A model generated the notes under the pieces. It was not told where the DNA came from. It was given only the letters and a program-made list of their open reading frames with translations, and did no database searches. 64,000 nucleotides of DNA from Pseudomonas sp. CFBP13508 (lineage in GTDB: Bacteria > Pseudomonadota > Gammaproteobacteria > Pseudomonadales > Pseudomonadaceae): assembly GCF_005233515.1 (NCBI RefSeq), contig NZ_QFZZ01000003.1:587259-651258 (forward strand), given 5' to 3'. Both the position numbers and the translations under genes were made by a program. Of the stretch, positions 1 to 8,500 are shown one piece after another; positions within the stretch are counted from its first letter, which is position 1, and each line of letters begins with the position of its first letter.

Positions 1-2
1 CG

Positions 3-635
3 AACGTCGCCGCTGTGGCCGCCGTCAAGCACCCGGGCGCGCAGGGCGTGGTCCAGGCTTTCAGCGTGTTCCTCGACACCTTCGTGATCTGCACCTGCAC
101 CGCGCTGCTGATCCTGCTGTCGGGCTTCTACACCCCGGGCTTTGAAGGTGACGGTATCGTCCTGACCCAGAACTCGCTGGCTGCCGTGGTCGGTGACTGG
201 GGTCGCATGTTCGTCAGCGTCGCGCTGTCGCTGTTCGTCTTCACCTGCATCCTCTACAACTACTACTTGGGCGAGAACAGCTTGCAGTTCCTCAGCCGCA
301 ACCGCGCCCTGCTGATGCTGTTCCGCGGCCTGGTGCTGGCGTTGGTGGTGTGGGGTTCGATGCAGGACCTGACGACGGTATTCGCCTTCGCCGATATCAC
401 CATGACCTGCCTGGCCTTCGTCAACCTCGTGGCCCTGGCCATGCTGTTCAAGGTCGGCCTGCGGGTGATGCGCGACTACGATGAGCAGCGTCGCGCCGGC
501 GTCAAACAGCCAGTGTTCGACTCGAGCAAATTCGCCGACCTGGATCTGGATCGCAACGCCTGGCCGGTCAACCCGCCAGCAGCGGCGGGCCAGACTGAAA
601 CTGCGCCGCAAGGCGTACCTGCAGCGCAACGCTGA
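3..635 (+). CDS. Alanine/glycine:cation symporter (AGCS family), C-terminal part
   Basis: The reading frame is open from the first bases of the window, so the gene begins upstream and only about the last 210 residues are present. The visible part has several hydrophobic membrane segments and a soluble tail, and contains the ILLSGFYTPGFEG, NYYLGENSLQFL and DYDEQRR stretches typical of the end of AGCS (Na_Ala_symp) transporters, which import alanine or glycine with sodium or protons across the inner membrane. A hairpin after the stop probably ends transcription. The family call is firm; substrate preference is inferred. Confidence 0.82.
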   Translation, partial: NVAAVAAVKHPGAQGVVQAFSVFLDTFVICTCTALLILLSGFYTPGFEGDGIVLTQNSLAAVVGDWGRMFVSVALSLFVFTCILYNYYLGENSLQFLSRNRALLMLFRGLVLALVVWGSMQDLTTVFAFADITMTCLAFVNLVALAMLFKVGLRVMRDYDEQRRAGVKQPVFDSSKFADLDLDRNAWPVNPPAAAGQTETAPQGVPAAQR

Positions 636-643
636 CAGGTGAA

Positions 644-670
644 TGACGGGCGCATCCCCTGCGCCCGTCA
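644..670 (+). terminator. Probable terminator after the symporter
   Basis: A perfect 11-bp stem (TGACGGGCGCA / TGCGCCCGTCA) with a 5-nt loop lies 9 nt after the symporter stop codon. The following tract (GTTATTGT) is only weakly T-rich, so it may be an imperfect intrinsic terminator. Confidence 0.6.
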
Positions 671-690
671 GTTATTGTGATGCAATAACC

Positions 691-781
691 TGTAGGAGTG
701 AGCCTGCTCGCGATGGCGGACTTTCAACCAACATCATTGTTGAATGACACACCGCTTTCGCGAGCAGGCTCGCTCCCACAG
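691..781. repeat. REP pair (inverted, GAGCCTGCTCGC type)
   Basis: Two inverted REP arms, TGTAGGAGTGAGCCTGCTCG (691) and CGCGAGCAGGCTCGCTCCCA (759), flank an AT-richer spacer. The left arm carries substitutions relative to the usual TGTGGGAGCGAGCC form. Located between the symporter and the asparaginase gene. Confidence 0.9.
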
Positions 782-806
782 GACCCTCATCGTTTCGGAG
801 AATCCT

Positions 807-1811
807 ATGAGCTCGTCGACCTATCCCGCCGCTCAACACGTCATGGTGCTCTACACCGGTGGCACCATCGGCATGCAGGCCAGCGCCAACGGGCTGGCCC
901 CGGCGTCCGGTTTCGAAGCGCGGATGCGCGACTACCTGCACAGCCAGCCTGAGCTGGTAGTGCCGCAGTGGCATTTTCGGGAAATGTCGCCGCTGATCGA
1001 CAGCGCCAACATGACCCCGGCCTACTGGCAGCAACTGCGCGAAGCGGTGGTCGATGCCGTGGACGTGCAAGGCTGCGACAGCGTGCTGATCCTGCACGGC
1101 ACCGACACGCTGGCGTACAGCGCGGCGGCGATGAGTTTTCAGTTGCTCGGCCTGCATGCCCGCGTGTGTTTCACCGGCTCGATGTTGCCGGCGGGCGTGA
1201 CCGACAGCGATGCCTGGGAAAACCTCGGCGGCGCGCTGGTCGCCCTCGGCCAAGGCCTGGCGCCGGGCGTGCACCTGTACTTCCACGGCGAACTGCTGGC
1301 GCCGACCCGCTGCGCGAAAGTGCGCAGCTTCGGCCGCCATCCGTTCAAACGCCTGGAGCGTCAGGGCGGTGGTGTGAAGGCGCCGTCGATTCCAGTCGCG
1401 CTGAACTACAACCAGCCGAAGCAACTGGCAAAAGTGGCGGTGTTGCCGCTGTTTCCCGGGATCAGTGCCGAGGTTCTCGATGGTCTGCTCGACAGCGGCA
1501 TTCAAGGTCTGGTGCTGGAATGCTACGGCAGCGGCACAGGGCCGAGCGACAACCCGCAATTCCTCGCCAGCCTTGGCCGCGCACGGGATAACGGCGTGGT
1601 GGTGGTCGCGGTCACGCAGTGCCATGAAGGGGGCGTTGAGCTGGATGTGTATGAAGCGGGCAGTCGTTTGCGCGGTGTCGGCGTGTTGTCCGGTGGCGGT
1701 ATGACGCGCGAGGCGGCGCTCGGCAAGTTGCATGGCTTGCTGGGGGCCGGGCTGGAAACGGCTGAAGTGCGACGATTGATCGAACTGGATTTGTGTGGTG
1801 AGTTGATCTGA
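807..1811 (+). CDS. ansA: Type I (cytoplasmic) L-asparaginase
   Basis: Hydrolyses L-asparagine to aspartate and ammonia. The 334-residue protein has no signal peptide and contains both asparaginase signatures: YTGGTIGM with the catalytic threonine at about residue 20, and HGTDTLAY with Thr99-Asp100; Lys171 sits in the region of the catalytic lysine. Length fits the cytoplasmic type I enzymes rather than secreted type II. The ATG at 807 is preceded by GGAG at a good distance; an in-frame upstream extension would run into the REP element and is not credible. It stands alone between two repeat elements, so it is probably monocistronic. Confidence 0.88.
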   Translation: MSSSTYPAAQHVMVLYTGGTIGMQASANGLAPASGFEARMRDYLHSQPELVVPQWHFREMSPLIDSANMTPAYWQQLREAVVDAVDVQGCDSVLILHGTDTLAYSAAAMSFQLLGLHARVCFTGSMLPAGVTDSDAWENLGGALVALGQGLAPGVHLYFHGELLAPTRCAKVRSFGRHPFKRLERQGGGVKAPSIPVALNYNQPKQLAKVAVLPLFPGISAEVLDGLLDSGIQGLVLECYGSGTGPSDNPQFLASLGRARDNGVVVVAVTQCHEGGVELDVYEAGSRLRGVGVLSGGGMTREAALGKLHGLLGAGLETAEVRRLIELDLCGELI

Positions 1812-1827
1812 GCACGGCGCTGGATTG

Positions 1828-2010
1828 CCCCTCACCCTAACCCTCTCCCAGAGGGAGAGGGAACTGATCGTAGTGTCTTGCGCTATACACCGACCTGATG
1901 AACAGTGTCGATTATGGATTCGGCGGCGGTGTCTCACGTCGGTGTATTTCTGCAATATCCCCCGTTCGGCCCCCTCTCCCCCTGGGAGAGGGCTGGGGTG
2001 AGGGCCTGCG
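1828..2010. repeat. Large inverted repeat, CCCTCACCC/GGGTGAGGG type
   Basis: Arms CCCTCACCCTAACCCTCTCC (1829) and GGGAGAGGGCTGGGGTGAGG (1984) are inverted about 110 bp apart, with an inner inverted pair TACACCGAC / GTCGGTGTA. This is a second interspersed repeat family, distinct from the REP elements in the window. It fills the gap before the AraC-type gene. Confidence 0.75.
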
Positions 2011-2056
2011 GCATGCAACTTGCTGCGTTCCAGCCACCTCCAGGCTGGAAGATCCC

Positions 2057-3049
2057 ATGCTCCACTCCCACCTCACCACCCTCAACGCGGTCTCGCTGAT
2101 CCTCAACACGTTCAAGGCCGAAGGTCTGTCGAGCGAGGCGCTGCTGGCTGGCAGCGGCATCGTGGCGGCGGATCTGCAGCGTGCCGATACGCGCATCACC
2201 ACCCATCAAGAGATGCAGGTCTGCACCAACGCGGTCGCGCTCAAGCGTGACATCGGTCTCGAATTGGGCCGACGCATGCACGTGTCCTGTTACGGCATGC
2301 TCGGTTACGCCCTGCTGACCTGTGCCACCTTCGGTGACGCTTTGCGTCTGGCGATCCGTTATCCGGCGCTGCTGGGCACGTTGTTCGAACTGAGCCTGGA
2401 AGACGATGGCGAGCAGGTGTGGTTCGTCGCTGCTGATTACCGTGAAAGCGCGGCGATGGCGGTGTTCAACGCCGAATTCTGTCTGGTGTCCCTGAAAGTC
2501 ATCTGCGACGACTTGCTCGGCCATCCGCTGCCGCTACGCGCCACGCGCTTTGAACATGCAGCGCCGGACTATCGCGCCAGCTACGCCGAACCCTTCAACT
2601 CGCCGCTGCACTTTTCGGCCAAGGACAACGCCTTCGCCTTCGACCGCCATTGGCTCGATCAGCCGCTGCCGCTGGCCGACGCGATCACCCATCAGGCCAT
2701 GGCCGAGCGCTGCCGCAAACAGAATCTGGAATTCACCGGACGCCAGGCCTGGCTGGGGCGGATTCGGCAGTTGCTCAGCGCACAATTGAATGCCGCGCCG
2801 GGCCTGGAGGGGTTGGCGCAGCAGATGAAGTGCTCACCGCGCACCCTGCGTCGGCATTTGAAAGACATGGGCAGCAGCTATCAGGAACTGCTCGATGAAC
2901 TGCGCTTCGAACGGGCCAAGCAGATGTTGTGTGAAGATCAGCTGCCGATCTACCGGATCGCCGAGACGCTGGGCTTCAGCGAGACCGCGAGTTTCCGCCA
3001 TGCGTTTGTGCGCTGGAGTGGCGTGGCGCCGAGTCAGTTCAGATCCTGA
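2057..3049 (+). CDS. AraC-family transcriptional regulator
   Basis: A 330-residue regulator. The N-terminal two thirds resemble the arabinose-binding-like sensor domain of the OruR/ArgR-type AraC subgroup (conserved LGRRMHVSCYGMLGYA segment). The C-terminal 100 residues are an AraC helix-turn-helix pair, ending in the diagnostic AETLGFSETASFRHAFVRW. Start chosen at ATG 2057 because it gives the usual protein start (MLHSHLT) and the upstream extension runs through the interspersed repeat. No obvious partner: asparaginase lies upstream and an acetylpolyamine deacetylase downstream, so the target is unknown. Confidence 0.85.
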   Translation: MLHSHLTTLNAVSLILNTFKAEGLSSEALLAGSGIVAADLQRADTRITTHQEMQVCTNAVALKRDIGLELGRRMHVSCYGMLGYALLTCATFGDALRLAIRYPALLGTLFELSLEDDGEQVWFVAADYRESAAMAVFNAEFCLVSLKVICDDLLGHPLPLRATRFEHAAPDYRASYAEPFNSPLHFSAKDNAFAFDRHWLDQPLPLADAITHQAMAERCRKQNLEFTGRQAWLGRIRQLLSAQLNAAPGLEGLAQQMKCSPRTLRRHLKDMGSSYQELLDELRFERAKQMLCEDQLPIYRIAETLGFSETASFRHAFVRWSGVAPSQFRS

Positions 3050-3055
3050 AGATCA

Positions 3056-3117
3056 AAAGATCGCAGCCTTCGGCAGCTCCTACAGGGATCGGTGAGCTGC
3101 CGAAGGCTGCGATCTTT
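3056..3117. repeat. Inverted repeat with AAAGATCGCAGCC arms
   Basis: Perfect 24-bp arms (AAAGATCGCAGCCTTCGGCA at 3056; GAGCTGCCGAAGGCTGCGAT at 3094) separated by 14 bp. The same family recurs as a half element at 37682 and as a degenerate pair at 60734. It lies just after the AraC gene and could also act as a transcription barrier. Confidence 0.85.
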
Positions 3118-3249
3118 CGGTTGTTAGGGGCGAATTTCGGTCAGAGCTTTTGGCCATATCGATCCCCTTTTGGCCGCTCCCGACGTTCTCCGATTCAACT
3201 TGCGCCGCAACACTGAAGACCACCGAATCAGCCTTGCGGAGAACAACAA

Positions 3250-4275
3250 ATGCTGACGATCTACTCAGACGATCACCACTTGCACCATGGCCGTTGCGAA
3301 CTTATCGATGGCCAGCTCAAGCCGTGCTTCGAGATGCCGTCGCGTGCCGACCATGTGCTGCAACGCGTGTACAAGCAAAACCTCGGTGCGGTCGAAGCGC
3401 CGAAGGATTTCGGGGTGGAGCCGATCGCGCGCATTCACAGCCGTGACTATCTGGAATTTTTCAAAGGTGCATGGCAACGCTGGACCGAGTTCAACACTGA
3501 CGGCGACTTGCTGCCCTACACCTGGCCGGCGCGCACGCTGCGTGCGATCAAACCGACCAGCCTGCATGGCCAGCTCGGTTATTACAGCTTCGACGGCGGC
3601 GCGCCGATTACCGCCGGCACTTGGCAAGCAGCCTACAGCGCGGCGCAAGTGGCGCTCACCGCGCAAGCTGAAATCCAGGGTGGCGCACGCGCAGCCTTCG
3701 CCCTCTGCCGTCCGCCGGGACATCACGCCGCCAGCGACTTGATGGGCGGTTATTGCTACCTCAACAACGCCGCCATCGCCGCTCAGGCCTTCCTCGATCA
3801 GGGCCACAAGAAAGTCGCGATCCTCGACGTCGACTACCACCATGGCAACGGCACCCAGTCGATTTTCTACGAACGCAGCGACGTGCTGTTCACTTCGATC
3901 CACGGGCACCCGGAAGCGGAGTTTCCATTCTTCCTCGGTTACGACGACGAGCGCGGCGAAGGCGCCGGTGAAGGTTTCAATTTCAACTATCCGCTGCCGG
4001 CCGGTTCCGGCTGGGATGTGTGGAGCGCGGCGCTGGATCAGGCCTGCGACGAGATCGACAGTTACGGCGCGGACATCATCGTCGTCTCCCTCGGCGTCGA
4101 CACGTTCAAGGACGATCCGATCTCGCAGTTCAAACTCGACAGCCCGGATTACCTGGCCATGGGCAAGCGCATCGCCGCCCTCGGCAAACCGACCCTGTTC
4201 GTCATGGAAGGCGGCTACGCGGTAGAAGAGATCGGCATCAACGCGGTGAACGTGCTGGAAGGTTTTGAACAATGA
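3250..4275 (+). CDS. Acetylpolyamine amidohydrolase (class II HDAC-like)
   Basis: A zinc-dependent deacetylase of the histone-deacetylase superfamily, 341 residues. The expected active-site residues are all present: the His158-His159 dyad in RPPGHHA, zinc ligands Asp195 and His197 in DVDYHHGNG, Asp284 in LGVDTFKDDP, and Tyr323 in GGYAVEE. The spacing matches the characterised Mycoplana acetylpolyamine amidohydrolase. It removes acetyl groups from acetylated putrescine, cadaverine or spermidine. The stop overlaps the start of a polyamine-binding-protein gene (ATGA), which supports a role in polyamine use rather than protein deacetylation. Start has an upstream GGAG. Confidence 0.88.
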   Translation: MLTIYSDDHHLHHGRCELIDGQLKPCFEMPSRADHVLQRVYKQNLGAVEAPKDFGVEPIARIHSRDYLEFFKGAWQRWTEFNTDGDLLPYTWPARTLRAIKPTSLHGQLGYYSFDGGAPITAGTWQAAYSAAQVALTAQAEIQGGARAAFALCRPPGHHAASDLMGGYCYLNNAAIAAQAFLDQGHKKVAILDVDYHHGNGTQSIFYERSDVLFTSIHGHPEAEFPFFLGYDDERGEGAGEGFNFNYPLPAGSGWDVWSAALDQACDEIDSYGADIIVVSLGVDTFKDDPISQFKLDSPDYLAMGKRIAALGKPTLFVMEGGYAVEEIGINAVNVLEGFEQ

Positions 4276-5366
4276 AAAAGCGACTGATCGCCTCGGCGCT
4301 GTGCGCGGCTCTGCTAAGCGCTGGCGCCCACGCCGAAGAACGCACGCTGCGCGTCTACAACTGGTTCGACTACATCACGCCCAAGGCGCTGGACGACTTC
4401 AAGGCACAGAACAGCCAGACCAAACTGATCTACGACATCTTCGACACCAACGAAGCACTCGAGGCCAAGCTGCTCACCGGCAACTCAGGCTATGACGTGG
4501 TGGTGCCGTCCAACGTGTTCCTCGCCAAGCAAATCGAGGCCGGGGTGTTCCAGCCGCTGGATCGCAGCAAATTGCCGAACTGGAATCACCTCGATCCGAA
4601 ACTGATGAAGCTGATCGAGGCCAATGATCCGGGGAACAAGTTCGCCGTGCCGTACATGTACGGCACCATCCTGATTGGTTTCAACCCGGCCAAGATCAAG
4701 GCGGCCCTGGGCGACAACGCGCCGGTGGACAGTTGGGACCTGATCTTCAAAGAGGAAAACATCAGCAAGCTCAAGCAGTGTGGCGTCGCCCTGCTCGACT
4801 CGCCGTCGGAGATTCTGCCGCTGGCTCTGCAACACCTCGGCCTCGACCCCAACAGCAAGAAGCCAGCGGATTACGCCAAGGCCGAAGCGCTGCTGATGAA
4901 AATCCGCCCTTATGTGACGTACTTCCATTCTTCCAAGTACATGGCCGACATTGCCAACGGCGACATCTGCGTGGCCGTCGGCTATTCCGGCAGCTTCTCG
5001 CAAGCGGCCAACCGCGCCAAGGAAGCGAAAAACGGCGTGGTGGTCGATATGCGCTTGCCCAAAGAAGGCGCACCGATCTGGTTCGACATGCTCGCGATTC
5101 CCAAGGGCGCGAAGAACACCGAAGACGCCTACACCTTCATCAACTATCTGCTGCAACCTGCGGTGATTGCCCCGGTCAGCGACTTTGTCGGTTATCCAAA
5201 CCCGAACAAGGACGCCACCGGGCTGGTCGATCCAGCCATTCGCAACAACCCGAACCTGTATCCGACCGATGCGGCAATGAGCACGCTCTACACCTTGCAG
5301 CCGCTGCCGCGGGATGCCGAACGGGCGCGCACGCGGGCCTGGACCAAAATCAAATCCGGGACCTGA
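4272..5366 (+). CDS. Periplasmic polyamine-binding protein (PotF/SpuD-like)
   Basis: A 364-residue extracellular solute-binding protein with a Sec signal peptide ending near AHA-EERTL and the family-typical LRVYNWFDYITPKAL start of the mature protein. PotF/SpuD relatives bind putrescine or spermidine for an ABC importer. No permease or ATPase gene follows, so it must work with a transporter elsewhere or act as a sensor subunit. It is translationally coupled to the acetylpolyamine amidohydrolase (4-bp overlap) and followed by a strong terminator, making a two-gene operon. P. aeruginosa has, as I recall, the same pair (PA1409-PA1410). Confidence 0.87.
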   Translation: MKKRLIASALCAALLSAGAHAEERTLRVYNWFDYITPKALDDFKAQNSQTKLIYDIFDTNEALEAKLLTGNSGYDVVVPSNVFLAKQIEAGVFQPLDRSKLPNWNHLDPKLMKLIEANDPGNKFAVPYMYGTILIGFNPAKIKAALGDNAPVDSWDLIFKEENISKLKQCGVALLDSPSEILPLALQHLGLDPNSKKPADYAKAEALLMKIRPYVTYFHSSKYMADIANGDICVAVGYSGSFSQAANRAKEAKNGVVVDMRLPKEGAPIWFDMLAIPKGAKNTEDAYTFINYLLQPAVIAPVSDFVGYPNPNKDATGLVDPAIRNNPNLYPTDAAMSTLYTLQPLPRDAERARTRAWTKIKSGT

Positions 5367-5385
5367 CACCCGCCCCTTGCACGGA

Positions 5386-5410
5386 GACCCGCACACGCGG
5401 GTCTTTTTTT
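5386..5410 (+). terminator. Intrinsic terminator of the polyamine operon
   Basis: Stem GACCCGC / GCGGGTC with an ACAC loop, followed directly by a T7 run, 19 nt after the stop codon. Confidence 0.92.
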
Positions 5411-5506
5411 GCCTGACAGATCTATGTACCGCACGCCCAAGCGGCGCGCCTTTTACCTTGCGCTGATCCGTCGCCCTTCCGGCGCGCCGACAGAGCAGGA
5501 ATCGCC

Positions 5507-8500
5507 ATGCCCGAAATCCCTAAAGCCAGTGCCGTCGATATCGTCACCCAACTGGTCACCGGCCCTTCGCTTCGCGAAGTCGCTACGAAAACGCTGCGCC
5601 AGTCCCTCAGAACCCTGTATCCGAACCTGGACATTGACCCGCGCCTGACCATGGTCGTGCAGCCTGCGTGGATCATCGAGGGCGAGGAAGTCGTCTCCGG
5701 TCGCCCGAAGGTCGAATCGCTGACCGATGCACTGGTGCGTCTGGGTCTGTCCGGCACGACCGTAACGTACCTTGATGGTGAAGATTATCTGACCCAGCAA
5801 CCCGGTTGGCCGGCAGCCGTGAAACTGCCGGTGCGGATCGATGCCATCGGGTTGCTGCTCAATGAACTGGCACCGCTACTGTTCATTGCTTACAAGGAAC
5901 AGCACGTTGATTACTGGGACGAGTTCACCTATCCCGGGCAGCCGCGCTGGCAACAGCTGTCGCAAGCGTTGCGCAACTTGTGGCAGCCGGATTCAAGCCT
6001 TGGCTGGGACGCCGATCAGATCGCCATGGCTCTGGCGGTGTACACCGAACCCGATCCGCAACAGCGGCTGGCGCCCGCCCCATATGCGGTCCGAGCATGC
6101 CTGATTGATCTTGACCGGGGAGACGGCGATCAGCGGGAGCACTGTGCCCTGCTCGACACAGCGGTCCTGATCGGCACGGTTGCACAGCGCACGCTGATCC
6201 TCACCTACGCCGTGACCCAGGGTTTTCAGCACTTCGACTCGCTGCAAGAGCTCGGCGCAGATCTGCTGCAACGTTTCGGTTCAACTACAGCGGGCGAAGA
6301 CCTCAAATGGCGACTGGTCGAACCGCAGGGCAATTTCTTCGACCATCAGGCCTGCGCCCTGATTTCACTGGAGGCCGACGCTCTGGGCGAGATCAGTTTT
6401 TTCCAGGATTCGCCGCTCAACCGGGTCTATCCGCATACCGGCACGGCCGGCAAACCCGCGCAACCGCCAGCGCGCCTGGAACCACACTTCGAACGTCTGC
6501 GTCCGATGCTGCCGGACTGGCTGAACGACGCTTTGCCCATGGACCAGACCCGCTACAGCCGACACCTGCTGAACCTGACAACGGTGCATCACGAAAACCA
6601 CGGCAAGTCCTTTCAGGATGAGGTCGTCAGCCTGCAGACCTTCGCCCGTAACGCCCTCAAGCAGCAGCTGCTCAAGGAACAGCCAGGCGCGAAAGACATC
6701 AAGATCGATGACATTGAAATCACCATCACCAGCCTGGTGGTCTGGGGCACGTTCGTGTTGCCGGGTCACACTCAGACGCAAACCCTGACCCTGCTGGAAC
6801 TGGCCTTGCAAAACCTCGCAGGACTGCCACTGGGCAACAAGACCGTGCGCTACAAGAGCGGCGGCGCCTTGCCCGACTGGATGACGGTGGCCTGCCTGGA
6901 AAAGCTGGTCAGCACTGTCGACATTGGCAAGACCTACCCGGCGCACTTGAAGGCGCTGCTGATCGACGACGCAGAACAAGCATCGGCGCTGCAAACGCTG
7001 TACACCAGCCAGCTGCGCATCGAGCTGCCGCTGCTGGCGTTGCAACACAAGATTCAGCACAAGGCCGGCATTGATGAAACGGGTTATCGATACGTAGTGG
7101 CAGCACTGGCCACGACGGATGCGGAACGCCATGTCGACGGCGAGGAAATCGTCATTCGGCCGTTGGCGTTCATTGCTCGTCGCAGCAGCTCGACCGCTGA
7201 CCGCGTCGCCAACATGTACGTCATCGGTCCGCGCGAAGCGAACAAAGGGCCATGCGTGCTCTATCGCCCGTTGTTCGACATGGCACTGCTGCAATATCCG
7301 GGGCACGCCAATCTGCTCTATGCGATCCAGCACTCGCGGCATTTGCGCGACTCGGTATTGGCCTGGCTGCCGGAAGACGTACGCTTCAACTACAGCCAGT
7401 TCGTCTTTACCGCGAGGCTGCCGTCGGTGTGGACGATCCCGCAATTACTGGTCAATCCCACCACCGCGCTCGATATGTCCGGCCCCGTCGAGCTGGGCAC
7501 TGAGGTGATAGCCCGCGATGTACCGGCGACGTTGCATGAAAACAACGTACAGGCCCTCATTACGCAGGCCGACCGGCAATCGGTCTCCGATGCCGAGGCT
7601 CGCTGGGCAACGCTCAAACAGGGCGGCTGGTTGATGCTCAACGCCGCCCTGCCATTCCTGGGCCGCAGCGTCGGCGCGGCAGCGTGGATCTGGCAGATCA
7701 TGGACGATTTGCAGGAAGTCACTGACGTGGCCAATGAATCGTCCGGCAAGATCGCCTGGACTGCGATTGCCGACATCCTTCTCGCGTTGGGCATGGTCCT
7801 GGCGCACCGTGCGGCGGTCAGCGCCGCACCGGAATTGAAATCCATCGCTGCGATAGAGGAACCAACGACCACGGTGAATCCCGTCGGCAAGGTTGTCAAA
7901 GCGTTGCGCCTGCCAGACCTGGGCAGCGGCGAGTTGCCCAGCGCCCACACCACGTCCATCGACATCGTCACCGCACTGAAACGTTCCCCGGCAGCGCTTG
8001 CCGCGCTTCTCGACGCGTTCAAGGTCGACAAACCCAAAGGCCTGGGCGCAGCCGCCCGCGAAGGTGCGCATCGAGGCCTGTATGAACTCCAGAAAAAATG
8101 GTTCGCACAGGTTGGCGAGCGGTGGTTCGAAGTCACGCGCAATGAGCAGGGTCAGGTACAGATCATCGATTCAGGCCGGCAACCACAACGTGCCGGCCCG
8201 ACACTGGCGCGTACCGCCGGCGGTGAATGGGTCATAGATCTGCGTCTGCGCCTGCGTGCTGGTGGTCTGGAGAGCGTTCGCCGGGTAGCGCGAGGAAGCC
8301 GGGAGAAAGATGCGAAAGCTTTATACGACAAAAACATCGTGTTCGAAAAAATCCTGCCAACCAGGCAAACCCGTCTCGAAGCGGATCGCACCGCTCTGCG
8401 CGAAGCGTCCTCACAGGATCAGGTAGAGGCTCGCAGCCGTTATATCGACACCCTGGAAGCGCAACACAAGGAATACGCAGCCAACATCCAGTTGATCAAG

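Noticed and set aside
672..2018. 448-codon antisense frame over the asparaginase gene
   Set aside because: Starts and ends within interspersed repeats and has no family resemblance.
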